Of a stretch of 25,191 nt of DNA, positions 17,393 to 24,493 are shown in pieces. The DNA comes from JAFDVL01 sp043736395 (lineage in GTDB: Bacteria; Acidobacteriota; Blastocatellia; RBC074): assembly GCA_043736395.1 (NCBI GenBank), contig JAYTCQ010000315.1, positions 1-25,191 on the forward strand, in the 5' to 3' direction. The position numbers and the translations under genes are program-made. The stretch's first letter is position 1, and each line of letters opens with the position of its first letter. Below the pieces are notes generated by a model. It was not told the origin of the DNA and made no database searches. It worked only from the letters and a program-made list of their open reading frames with translations.

Positions 17393-17408
17393 AGGCACGC
17401 CACTTGCT
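17393..17408 (+). promoter_or_regulatory. Near-consensus sigma-54 (-24/-12) promoter for the HAD-permease-channel operon
   Basis: AGGCACGCCACTTGCT matches TGGCACG-N4-TTGCW at every informative position except the first base. GG (17394-17395) and GC (17406-17407) are exactly 10 apart. The predicted start is near 17419, 47 bases before ATG 17466, with a good ribosome site AGGAAGA at 17454-17460. It is the best sigma-54 site in the window. Confidence 0.7.
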
Positions 17409-17465
17409 TTACGTACATGTACCGAAAAATACGCACGAAAAACATACACTGACAGGAAGACCAAA

Positions 17466-18155
17466 ATGATTAAAGTAGTAATTTTTGATATTGACGGAAC
17501 GCTGGTAGATACCGTGGATATGCACGCCAGAGCGTGGCAGCAGGCATTCAAAGATTTTGGCAAAGATTTGGAATATCAAAAAGTTCGCGAACAAATCGGC
17601 AAAGGCGGGGACCAGTTGATGCCCGAATTTCTAACTGGAAAAGAAGTAAAAGAACTCGGTGAGAAAATAGAAAAGCGGCGTGGGGAAATTTTTGAGAGCG
17701 AATACATGCCCAAAGTAAAACCTTTTCCCAAGGTTCGCGAACTTGCTGAGCGAATCAAACAGGACGGCAAAAAAATTGTTTTAGCTTCAAGCGCAACCGA
17801 AGAGGACGTGGAATCATTCAAAAAAATTATCAATATTACCGATTTGCTCGAAGCGGATACGACTTCGGACGATGCGGAAAAATCAAAACCTGAACCAGAC
17901 ATTTTTATCGCAGCTCTGAAAAAAATTGGCTCACCTGATGTAGCTGAATGCGTAGTCGTTGGCGATACGCCGTATGACGCGATTGCGGCTGGAAAAATTA
18001 AGTTGCGAACGATTGGCGTATTGTGCGGGGGTTTTCCTGAGGAAGGACTGCGGGAAGCAGGCTGTGTTGAGATTTATCGTGATCCGGCTGATTTGCTGAC
18101 GCGTTATGAAGAATCATTGATGAGCGAAGGTAGTCCGAAAACAGCGAAAAAGTAA
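17466..18155 (+). CDS. HAD superfamily hydrolase (phosphatase / beta-phosphoglucomutase-like)
   Basis: This 229-residue HAD protein has all four motifs: motif I DIDGTLVDT with nucleophile D8 and acid/base D10; motif II Ser in LASSA (about 101); motif III Lys in KSKPEPDIF (about 140); motif IV VGDTPYDAI (about 161-169). The helical cap between residues 15 and 85 places it in the phosphoglycolate phosphatase / beta-phosphoglucomutase group (subclass I). The substrate is a small phosphorylated metabolite that cannot be named; a sugar phosphate would suit its place near a GH94 phosphorylase, which releases glucose 1-phosphate. It is cytoplasmic. It leads a run of five plus-strand genes with gaps of 24-68 bases behind a near-consensus sigma-54 promoter. 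The C-terminal tail after 215 is polar and likely disordered. Confidence 0.88.
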   Translation: MIKVVIFDIDGTLVDTVDMHARAWQQAFKDFGKDLEYQKVREQIGKGGDQLMPEFLTGKEVKELGEKIEKRRGEIFESEYMPKVKPFPKVRELAERIKQDGKKIVLASSATEEDVESFKKIINITDLLEADTTSDDAEKSKPEPDIFIAALKKIGSPDVAECVVVGDTPYDAIAAGKIKLRTIGVLCGGFPEEGLREAGCVEIYRDPADLLTRYEESLMSEGSPKTAKK

Positions 18156-18210
18156 AAATTAGCACTAACAAATAACACAGCGCTAATGATGACGCGAGAA
18201 TCGAGTTTCG

Positions 18211-19530
18211 ATGAAAAAAAGTTTGATCAAAGCGAAACCTCTTTCTGAGCAATCACCTTTCTGGTGGCTGCGCTGGATTCCAGCGATCGTGATTGCGGCG
18301 CTGATTATCTATTTTCTGTATGTGTTTGGCAGCGTCGCCCTTGTGCCAGTGTTGGCGTCATTTGCGATGGCTTATCTGCTTGATCCCATTGTCTGGCAAT
18401 TTGAAAAACGCGGACTTTCGCGGATGTGGTCGTCCATTATCGCCATTCTTTTGGTGACGCTGGTTATCGCTGGTTTTCTGACGTATGTCATTCCTGAATT
18501 ATGGTCGGAAAGCCGCAAAGCCGGAGTACAAATTGCCGCGCAGTTTACGCCGGAAAATGCGGCGCGACAGAGAGAAGTTTTGCGAAGATATTCGCCCGCG
18601 CTTGAACGAATGGCGGGCGATAAAATCGAACAGTTTTTGAGCAATCCGCTTACTTTTTATGGGGAAAACGTAGCGCCCTCTTCAACCAGCGTGGACGCGG
18701 ACGGTAACGTCGTCGCCAGCAGCGGCGCGGGTTCGATGCTTTCATCAGCGCTTTCATCTTCACTCGATTTGCTGCTCGTGCCGTTTTTTGTCTTTTACAC
18801 GTTAATTGATTTCAGCAAATGGAGAGTGTCTCTTGAAGAATTAATTCCGCCGCGTTTTCGTGAGCCATTCAAGCAATTATTCGATGAATCGGGACGAATT
18901 TTACAGGCTTACGTTCGTGGACAGCTTCTCATCGGCGCGATTATGGCAGTTTGTTACGCCGTCGGTTTTTTCTTTCTCGGTGTTCCGGCGTGGGCGGGAA
19001 TTGCAATGATTGCCGGACTTTTAAACGCGATTCCTTATGTCGGCACAGCTCTTGGCATCGTTCTCGCAGGTGGATTTACGGCAGCAGGTGGTGGCGGCTT
19101 TTGGGATATTATGGCGGTTTTGGGCGTCTTCGTCGCTGTTCAGAGTTTGGAAGGTTACATTTTGACTCCGCGCATTCTGGGCGGCAGGTTGAATCTGCAT
19201 CCAATGGCTGTTTTTCTGGGACTTCTGATTGGTGGAAAATTATTCGGGCTGCTAGGCGTAGTGCTGGCGATTCCAGCCATTGCCATCGGTAAAGTTTTCT
19301 TCAAATTCGCCCGCGAACTTTACCAAGCTTCATATTTTTATCACGCCGGAGATTTGCTTCCGTCGGAACTGCCGAGCGACAACCTTGAGGAACGCATTGC
19401 TGATGCTGCCGACACAGTGCTTGCCACGCAGCAACAGAAAGGCGAAGACAACGACGAGAAAAACGATGAGAAAACTTTGTCGGAAGGGCCGACTGACATC
19501 TTACCGACAATTATTGAAAAGCCGGTTTGA
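18211..19530 (+). CDS. AI-2E family transporter (PF01594-type permease)
   Basis: This 439-residue polytopic protein has about seven to eight membrane helices. Two lie near the N-terminus (about 18-50) and one near 70-95. A soluble segment spans about 95-190. A C-terminal block follows with LLLVPFFVFYTLIDFSKWR, GQLLIGAIMAVCYAVGFF, AGLLNAIPYVGTALGIVLAG (the family signature L-x-x-x-I-P-Y-x-G), QSLEGYILTPRILGGRLNLHP and GGKLFGLLGVVLAIPAIAIGK. The PRI-x-G-x-x-x-LHP motif is highly typical of the AI-2E/YdiK-type permeases. Family members are linked with autoinducer-2 export or Na+/H+ antiport, but most are uncharacterised. The last 60 residues form an acidic, Glu/Asp-rich cytoplasmic tail. It starts 55 bases after the HAD gene; the ribosome site is weak. 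It is probably part of the HAD-led operon. Confidence 0.88.
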   Translation: MKKSLIKAKPLSEQSPFWWLRWIPAIVIAALIIYFLYVFGSVALVPVLASFAMAYLLDPIVWQFEKRGLSRMWSSIIAILLVTLVIAGFLTYVIPELWSESRKAGVQIAAQFTPENAARQREVLRRYSPALERMAGDKIEQFLSNPLTFYGENVAPSSTSVDADGNVVASSGAGSMLSSALSSSLDLLLVPFFVFYTLIDFSKWRVSLEELIPPRFREPFKQLFDESGRILQAYVRGQLLIGAIMAVCYAVGFFFLGVPAWAGIAMIAGLLNAIPYVGTALGIVLAGGFTAAGGGGFWDIMAVLGVFVAVQSLEGYILTPRILGGRLNLHPMAVFLGLLIGGKLFGLLGVVLAIPAIAIGKVFFKFARELYQASYFYHAGDLLPSELPSDNLEERIADAADTVLATQQQKGEDNDEKNDEKTLSEGPTDILPTIIEKPV

Positions 19531-19566
19531 CAGGAAACTAACACAACAAAACAAATCGAAGATTAA

Positions 19567-20493
19567 ATGCACAGAACGATAAACATCTCGCTTCCATCAG
19601 ATGACTCGCACGATTTATGCGAGCAACTTACAAAGCTCAAAACGGTTGTTGGTGTTTCCCTTTTCAAAGGCGTTTCCATCAAGCCACCAGGCGATCTCAT
19701 CACAGTTGACGTGTTAAATAAGGGCGCGGATGAAGTTTTAAAACTTGTACGGGACGCGTCGGAGAAATATGAGATTTCAATTACGACACACGAAGTCGCC
19801 AGCTTCATTGACCCGAAAAGAAATGATGTCGTCAACAATGATGTTGATGAGGCGATTTGGGAAGAAATGGAAACAGGCTTGCGGCATCAGGGACGGGTAA
19901 CGACAAATTTCATTATTTTGATGGCGCTCGGCGGAGCAATTTGTGCCGTCGGATTAATTAGCGAACCTGCTCCACAGGCACTGGCGTTTGCCGCTGCCGG
20001 AATTATTGCGCCCGGGTTCGAACCGCTTGCTAAAATTCCGCTTGGATTGGTTTTAAAACGCTGGGAGGTTGCCGGTCGTGGATTGACTGCATCGCTGATC
20101 GGCTATGCTGTCTTGATCGCCTCTGCCGCGCTCGTCACTTTTGTCTTGCTAAAAACAGGCACGATTCAAATAGAAGAACTTCTCAATAATCCGGAAATCA
20201 AACACATCGCGCATCCGACCTTACAAGAATTCATCGTGTCGGGCGCAGGCGCGATTGCCGGAATGATCATCATCTCGGCTTACCGCCGCAGCGTCATCGC
20301 CGGAGCGTTAATCGCACTGATTATCATACCTGCGGCAGCCAGTATCGGCGCTGGAATAGCGGCGGGTGAACGGCAAATTTTCAATCATGGAGTCGAGCGA
20401 TTGGGCTTTGATATTCTATTTATTTTTATCGCCGGACTGTTGGTTTTTTGGCTCAAACAAATCCTGGTTCACAAGCGCAACCCAATAATTTGA
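19567..20493 (+). CDS. DUF389 family membrane protein
   Basis: This 308-residue protein begins with a soluble ferredoxin-like domain (1-90) and then runs into six or so hydrophobic helices from about 115 to 300. It has the DUF389 features NFIILMALGGAICAVGLI, then AAAGIIAPGFEPLAKIPLGL (the signature I-x-P-x-x-x-P-L, usually involving a polar substitution in helix 2) and the closing long helix LGFDILFIFIAGLLVFWLKQ. Function of DUF389 is not established. It is common beside channels and stress genes. A short gap of 36 bases follows the permease gene, and the next gene starts 68 bases downstream, consistent with one transcript. No clear ribosome site stands out beyond GAAGATT before the ATG. The soluble N-terminal domain could be a sensor, which is inference. 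Confidence 0.82.
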   Translation: MHRTINISLPSDDSHDLCEQLTKLKTVVGVSLFKGVSIKPPGDLITVDVLNKGADEVLKLVRDASEKYEISITTHEVASFIDPKRNDVVNNDVDEAIWEEMETGLRHQGRVTTNFIILMALGGAICAVGLISEPAPQALAFAAAGIIAPGFEPLAKIPLGLVLKRWEVAGRGLTASLIGYAVLIASAALVTFVLLKTGTIQIEELLNNPEIKHIAHPTLQEFIVSGAGAIAGMIIISAYRRSVIAGALIALIIIPAAASIGAGIAAGERQIFNHGVERLGFDILFIFIAGLLVFWLKQILVHKRNPII

Positions 20494-20561
20494 CAAAAAC
20501 ATTATGCTCATTCGTTGTGCCTGGGAACTTTAGAGAAGTGTGAAATCGGTAAAATTGTCTC

Positions 20562-21362
20562 ATGAAAAATGAAAAAACAATTGACCGCGAAAAATTTAAC
20601 GAAGAGCGACAAAGCCTGTTAACTCAGCTCGAAGATTGGCTTGACACACCGATGATTATTCTCGGTTTCGTCTGGCTGGGTCTGCTGATCTACGAATTTA
20701 TCTGGCAACTGTCACCGACCCTTGAACTTGTCGGAACAATTATCTGGATAATTTTCATCCTTGATTTCGTTGTCAAATTTTTGCTGGCACCAGACAAAAC
20801 CGATTATCTGAAATCGAATTTGTTAACCGCGCTTTCATTGCTTGTTCCCGCGCTTAGGGTGTTTAGAATTTTTCGTGTATTTCGATTTCTGCGCGCGGCG
20901 CGCGGCATTCGTTTGTTCAGAGTTCTGACGTCATTAAATCGCGGCATGAAAGCCCTTGGCGCCAGTTTCGGACGGCGGGGATTCGGCTACATCGTGACGC
21001 TTTCAATCATTGTTATTTTTGCCGGCGCGGCGGGAATATTCGTCTTTGAAAACGAAACGGAAAATGGTCTGAAGACATATAGCGACGCGCTTTGGTGGAC
21101 GGCGATGATGATTACCACCATCGGCTCGGAATATTTTCCGCAGACGCTGGAAGGGCGAATCTTGTGCTTCATTCTCGCGCTTTACGGTTTCGCTGTATTT
21201 GGTTATGTGACGGCAACGCTGGCAACTTATTTTGTCGGACGCGACGCAGAAAATCACGCTTCGGAAATCGCCGGCACGCAGGACATCAAAGAGTTACGGA
21301 GCGAAATCGCACTGCTGCGGGAAGAAATAAAATCGCTGCGATTCAATTACGATGCAAAGTAA
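20562..21362 (+). CDS. Ion transporter / voltage-sensor channel with non-canonical selectivity filter
   Basis: This 266-residue six-helix channel subunit has S1 near 30-50 and S2 near 58-78. An arginine-rich S4 spans about 98-122 (RVFRIFRVFRFLRAARGIRLFRVL, with basic residues every third position). S5 lies near 145-165, the pore region near 175-193 and S6 near 200-222. The C-terminus (about 235-262) is a short Glu/Lys-rich coiled-coil. The filter position reads T185-T186-I187-G188-S189-E190-Y191 instead of T-V-G-Y-G-D, so K+ selectivity cannot be assumed. The domain plan is that of the bacterial Kv-like ion_trans family. No obvious ribosome site precedes ATG 20562. It precedes a canonical K+ channel by 24 bases, and the two may be co-regulated. 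The ion carried is unknown. Confidence 0.85.
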   Translation: MKNEKTIDREKFNEERQSLLTQLEDWLDTPMIILGFVWLGLLIYEFIWQLSPTLELVGTIIWIIFILDFVVKFLLAPDKTDYLKSNLLTALSLLVPALRVFRIFRVFRFLRAARGIRLFRVLTSLNRGMKALGASFGRRGFGYIVTLSIIVIFAGAAGIFVFENETENGLKTYSDALWWTAMMITTIGSEYFPQTLEGRILCFILALYGFAVFGYVTATLATYFVGRDAENHASEIAGTQDIKELRSEIALLREEIKSLRFNYDAK

Positions 21363-21386
21363 TTCGTGCGGGTTTATGTTGACTAA

Positions 21387-22571
21387 ATGATTTATACCTT
21401 TCTGCAAACATCGTTTGGAATCTTCCTGCTCGCATTGGTTTTTTACGACGTCTACGCCACGATTTTGCGAGCCACCAAACGACCAGGCCCGATCAGCGAA
21501 TATCTGAATCGCGGACTATGGTGGACGGCGACGCGCATCACTAAAAAACTAAGCCGTCGCTGGCAACATCGTATTCTTACCGGAGTCGGCCCGCTCATGC
21601 TGCCGCTTTTGATTACGCTGCTGATTCTGTTTTTAGTCACAGGTTTCGCCTTGCTGTATTCAGCGCATTTGACGACAGATTTTAAGGGCGGCTTACACGG
21701 CGGAGACGGCAATTGGATTGAAGCCATTTATTTCAGCGGCATCACACTGTTGACCGTCGGCTTCGGCGATATTGTGCCGCTGACAGGCGCGACGCGGCTG
21801 CTGGTATTACTGGAAGGCGCTTCAGGCATCACTGTAATTTCACTTGGCGTCACCTACCTGCTAACGGTTTACGGCGCGTTAGAACGCAAACGAGCCGTTG
21901 CGCTAGCCTTTTATCATCAAGCCGGAAGAGGCGCCGACGTGCCCGGATTTATTACCTTACATTTCGCCCGTGGACGTTTTTACGATTTGACCGACACGCT
22001 GAAAACGGCCACTCGCGATTTGCAGGAACTGCTCGAATCGCATCTCGAACATCCCGTCATTCATTATTTTCATCCGCTTGAAGTTTATAAAGGTTTGCCG
22101 CGCGTGATCTTCGTTATGCTCGAAACGATAACCATCCTGCGCTCGTGTCTTGACGCGGAGGAATATGTCGAAGCCGGGGAACATCCGAGCGTTGTGGTGG
22201 CGGAAAGCAGTGTCCCGTTTGTGCTCAGGGAGTTGATCACTTCGCTGCAATTAGAAAAAAAGATTGGTCGGGAATTTGAAACTGAAGCAGAGGAAATGGT
22301 ACGTCGAAGGCACTGTTTCAACCGGGCGCAAAAAAAATTATCACGCGCCGGAATCAAATTGCGGACTGACCGCGAAGCAGCTTTCGCCGATTATTCAGCA
22401 ATACGTGAACAGTGGGAAGCGAAACTTTTTTGGTTCGCAGAATTTCTGGGATATGAATGGGATGAACTAACAGGCGACCGCGATTTGACAGACGCAACCG
22501 ATGACGAAGTCGAAGAACGTCACGATCAAATCGCCGCACCGCGCAGCAGTAGCAATGAAAATTCGGCGTAG
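21387..22571 (+). CDS. Two-helix-pore potassium channel protein with large cytoplasmic C-terminus
   Basis: This 394-residue protein has an N-terminal helix (about 5-25), a helix near 72-92, then the pore with canonical K+ filter T123-V124-G125-F126-G127-D128 (LTVGFGDIVP) and a following helix about 133-162 (LLVLLEGASGITVISLGVTYLL). It matches the Ion_trans_2 pore plan. The remaining 230 residues are cytoplasmic, rich in Leu, Glu and Arg, without an obvious Rossmann (RCK) GxGxxG motif, and so probably form a different regulatory domain. Channel function for K+ is well supported by the filter. It is the last gene of the plus-strand run that starts at 17466, and it is the only one here with a normal K+ filter. 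The upstream neighbour has an unusual filter, so hetero-assembly or parallel roles are possible. Ribosome site is weak. Confidence 0.87.
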   Translation: MIYTFLQTSFGIFLLALVFYDVYATILRATKRPGPISEYLNRGLWWTATRITKKLSRRWQHRILTGVGPLMLPLLITLLILFLVTGFALLYSAHLTTDFKGGLHGGDGNWIEAIYFSGITLLTVGFGDIVPLTGATRLLVLLEGASGITVISLGVTYLLTVYGALERKRAVALAFYHQAGRGADVPGFITLHFARGRFYDLTDTLKTATRDLQELLESHLEHPVIHYFHPLEVYKGLPRVIFVMLETITILRSCLDAEEYVEAGEHPSVVVAESSVPFVLRELITSLQLEKKIGREFETEAEEMVRRRHCFNRAQKKLSRAGIKLRTDREAAFADYSAIREQWEAKLFWFAEFLGYEWDELTGDRDLTDATDDEVEERHDQIAAPRSSSNENSA

Positions 22572-22877
22572 GAAATTCAATGAGGGAAAAACAGAATACA
22601 AGCAATTTTTTGTAGTGTAATTTCTTGATTTGCGTGGGTTCGGCGGTGCACTACCAATCAGTATCCATTCGTTTCTACACAAGTCCGTAATCGTCACCAG
22701 GCCTTGTCCCTTGCGGAGATGTCAATTCGTAAGCCTTCAAAACCTGCCTTTTCCCGGGAAATAATTAAAAATGAACAATGGCGAATGAACAAGGATTCAT
22801 GGGTCGCAGCCAACGGAAAATTCTATCTAAATATTGCGCTCCGACAGAGCTGGAAAACTTGTCAACGAATACATTTT
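22572..22877. other. Intergenic region between convergent genes, no gene seen
   Basis: About 306 bases between the plus-strand channel gene and the minus-strand cytochrome. A small imperfect hairpin TACAAG...TTTGTA near 22605-22620 and a GCTCCGACAGAGC palindrome near 22838-22850 are visible, but no strong terminator was recognised. The plus-strand open frame beginning at 22704 runs antisense through the cytochrome and shows no family-like residues. The phrase AATATTGCGCTCCGACAGAG looks like part of a dispersed repeat. Confidence 0.5.
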
Positions 22878-23375
22878 TCATTGCGCTTCATGGCAAAAAT
22901 TGCAGGCGTTGCTAACGTTGGTTTCCCGATGACAAAGCATACAGCTTTCCATCGTCGTAGGCTTTTCTTTCCAGAGCGCATCGCGTTCCGAGACTGCGCC
23001 GTGGCAACGATCACACTTCGCGCCCGCATCAAGATGGGAGCGATGCGAGAACCATACCCAATCAGGGAGTTGATACACCCGCACCCAGGGTACGACTTCT
23101 TTATCTTTATGAAATTTCGTTAGTTCTTTGATGGCGGGTTTCTCGGCGGCAGTGTCTTCGTGACAAGCCATACATTTCGTCGTCGTCGGAAAAGTCATTT
23201 TCGCGCCAGGGTCAGGATTGACGTGGCAACCCTGGCACTTCAGCCCTTGCGCGACGTGCAATTTGTGACTGAACGGCAGCGGCTGTTTCGGCGGCTCAGG
23301 CGTTTGCGGAGTTTGCGCCAGAATGCCAATGGCGATGACCACAGCTAATAATATAATTTTTACGATGTTGCGCAT
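22878..23375 (-). CDS. Pentaheme periplasmic cytochrome c (class III / c7-like)
   Basis: This 165-residue protein starts with a clear signal peptide (IVKIILLAVVIAIGILA, cleavage after about residue 20) followed by a proline-rich linker. It has five C-x-x-C-H heme sites: C47-H51, C68-H72, C121-H125, C145-H149 and C158-H162. Distal histidines are offered by F-S-H-x-x-H at 35-40 and 109-114, typical of cytochrome c3/c7 proteins that stack hemes for electron transfer. It should be exported and matured in the periplasm. A good ribosome site AGGGAAG lies before the ATG. The gene begins 18 bases after the broken ThuA-domain gene and is likely co-transcribed with it and the dehydroquinase. The electron partners are unknown, and no quinol oxidase or reductase gene is in the window. 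Confidence 0.92.
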   Translation of the reverse strand: MRNIVKIILLAVVIAIGILAQTPQTPEPPKQPLPFSHKLHVAQGLKCQGCHVNPDPGAKMTFPTTTKCMACHEDTAAEKPAIKELTKFHKDKEVVPWVRVYQLPDWVWFSHRSHLDAGAKCDRCHGAVSERDALWKEKPTTMESCMLCHRETNVSNACNFCHEAQ

Positions 23376-23393
23376 TTACTTCCCTGCGAGTGG

Positions 23394-24493
23394 TTAGGTT
23401 TCCCCTTCGCTCATCCCGAGCGACCATTTGATAGCTTCAAAATACATTTTCTGAATATTTGGATCATCCCAAAATTCCGCCGCGTGACCGAGTGTTGAAT
23501 AAAAGACGCGACCTTTGCCGTAGTTCTTTAACCACACAACAGGAAAATCTCCATCCGTGCGACGAACACGCTGATTTTTCAGCTCCAGCTTGCTTGCGTC
23601 CAGATGCGCCAGCACGCGGATTTTATCACGTGAAAAATCTTTGTGTTGATAATGTTCGTCCTTGATGACCGAAATTTTTGGGAAGTGCTTCATTGCCGGA
23701 AACAGCAGATCATCAATTACGACCGTACCGTCAGTAACACCCCACGGATGTTCATCAAAGCGCGCACCGATCATTTCGCCGAATTCAGGCCACGAGAAGA
23801 ATGAAGTCGTCGCGGTGTGTGCGGCAACGAAGCCTTTGCCGTCTTCCTTGATGAACGACATCAGGTCGGTTTTTTGTTGGTCAGTCAATTCAATTTCGCG
23901 CACGCCGAAAAAGAAAATCGCGTCGAAGTAATTGAGATTTTTGTTCGTCGTCGGGCGAGCATTTCCGGCCATCGTGACGGGCTGTTTGGTGATGAGTTGC
24001 GAATCGGTACGGATGTACATGTCATACGCGCCTGATTCGCGCCCCAGCCGTTCCATCGTCACCATCGCACGCGTAACGGAGTCATGCTGGACGCGCCGTA
24101 CCGTTGATCGCCCCACGCCAGCACCTGCTTGCGTGTAGGTTTCGGTTGTGGCGGACGTTGCGGTGGTGGCGTTTGTGCAGGTTGTTGTTGTGCGGATTGT
24201 GGCATCGGGAATAACCACAACCAGGCAAAAAGAATTCCAAAGCAAGCCGCACCGATGACAATTATTCTTGTGTCGCGTAGCGACAGGTTGAATTTAGCCG
24301 TGGGTTTCAACCCACGGAACGTTGCGAATATTTTGTGTGTCGCGTCAGCGACAATTGAATTCAGTCGTCGCTGATGCGACGTGGAAATGATGTCTTGCGA
24401 CCGTGGGTTAAAAACCACGGCTAAATTCACTTCGTCGCTACGCGACTGAAAAACGGATGCTTGCTTTGATTCTTCTCGTTCAAAATTACCCAT
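23394..24493 (-). pseudogene. ThuA-domain protein gene with frameshift and an inserted palindromic element
   Basis: The 3' part (23394 to about 24090) encodes a ThuA-type (trehalose-utilisation-like, class I glutamine amidotransferase-like) domain: DAIFFFGVREIELT, KGFVAAHTATTSFF, FDEHPWGVTD, VWLKNYGKGRVFYSTLGHA. The 5' part (24493 to about 24091) starts at an ATG overlapping the dehydroquinase stop. It has a signal-anchor (RIIVIGAACFGILFAWLWLF), a Pro/Gln-rich linker and KQVLAWGDQRYGA. The two parts lie in different frames. At 24090-24091 the text reads GCGTCCAGCAT; one extra base (for example GCG-TAC-CAG-CAT) would join A-Y-Q-H-D-S-V in frame. It is thus either a real frameshift (a pseudogene) or a sequencing error. 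A 175-bp palindromic element also sits in the N-terminal part, open in frame. Expected role when intact: periplasmic-side, sugar-related; substrate unknown. Confidence 0.72.
24272..24446. repeat. 175-bp palindromic element (MITE/REP-like) inside the 5' part of the ThuA gene
   Basis: Terminal inverted repeats of 46 bp (24272-24317 and 24401-24446) match at 40 positions. Each starts with GTCGCGTAGCGAC, which is itself a small hairpin. The left arm also contains the perfect hairpin CCGTGGGTT-TC-AACCCACGG. An inner inverted repeat pairs 24339-24352 with 24367-24380 (13 of 14). No transposase and no obvious target-site duplication were seen. The phrases are of a kind common in acidobacterial genomes, from general knowledge. 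The element is open in the ThuA reading frame. Confidence 0.8.

Noticed and set aside
17076..17465. CRISPR-like array from recurring phrases such as TCCGTG
   Set aside because: The phrases are not evenly spaced repeats with unique spacers, and no cas gene is present.
22704..23123. Plus-strand open frame of 139 codons across the cytochrome region
   Set aside because: It runs antisense to a clear pentaheme cytochrome with five CxxCH sites and shows no domain-like residues or good ribosome site.
24059..24245. Programmed frameshift in the ThuA-domain gene
   Set aside because: No slippery heptamer, stimulatory stem or conserved signal was seen at the switch point; a simple indel or a sequencing error is more likely.
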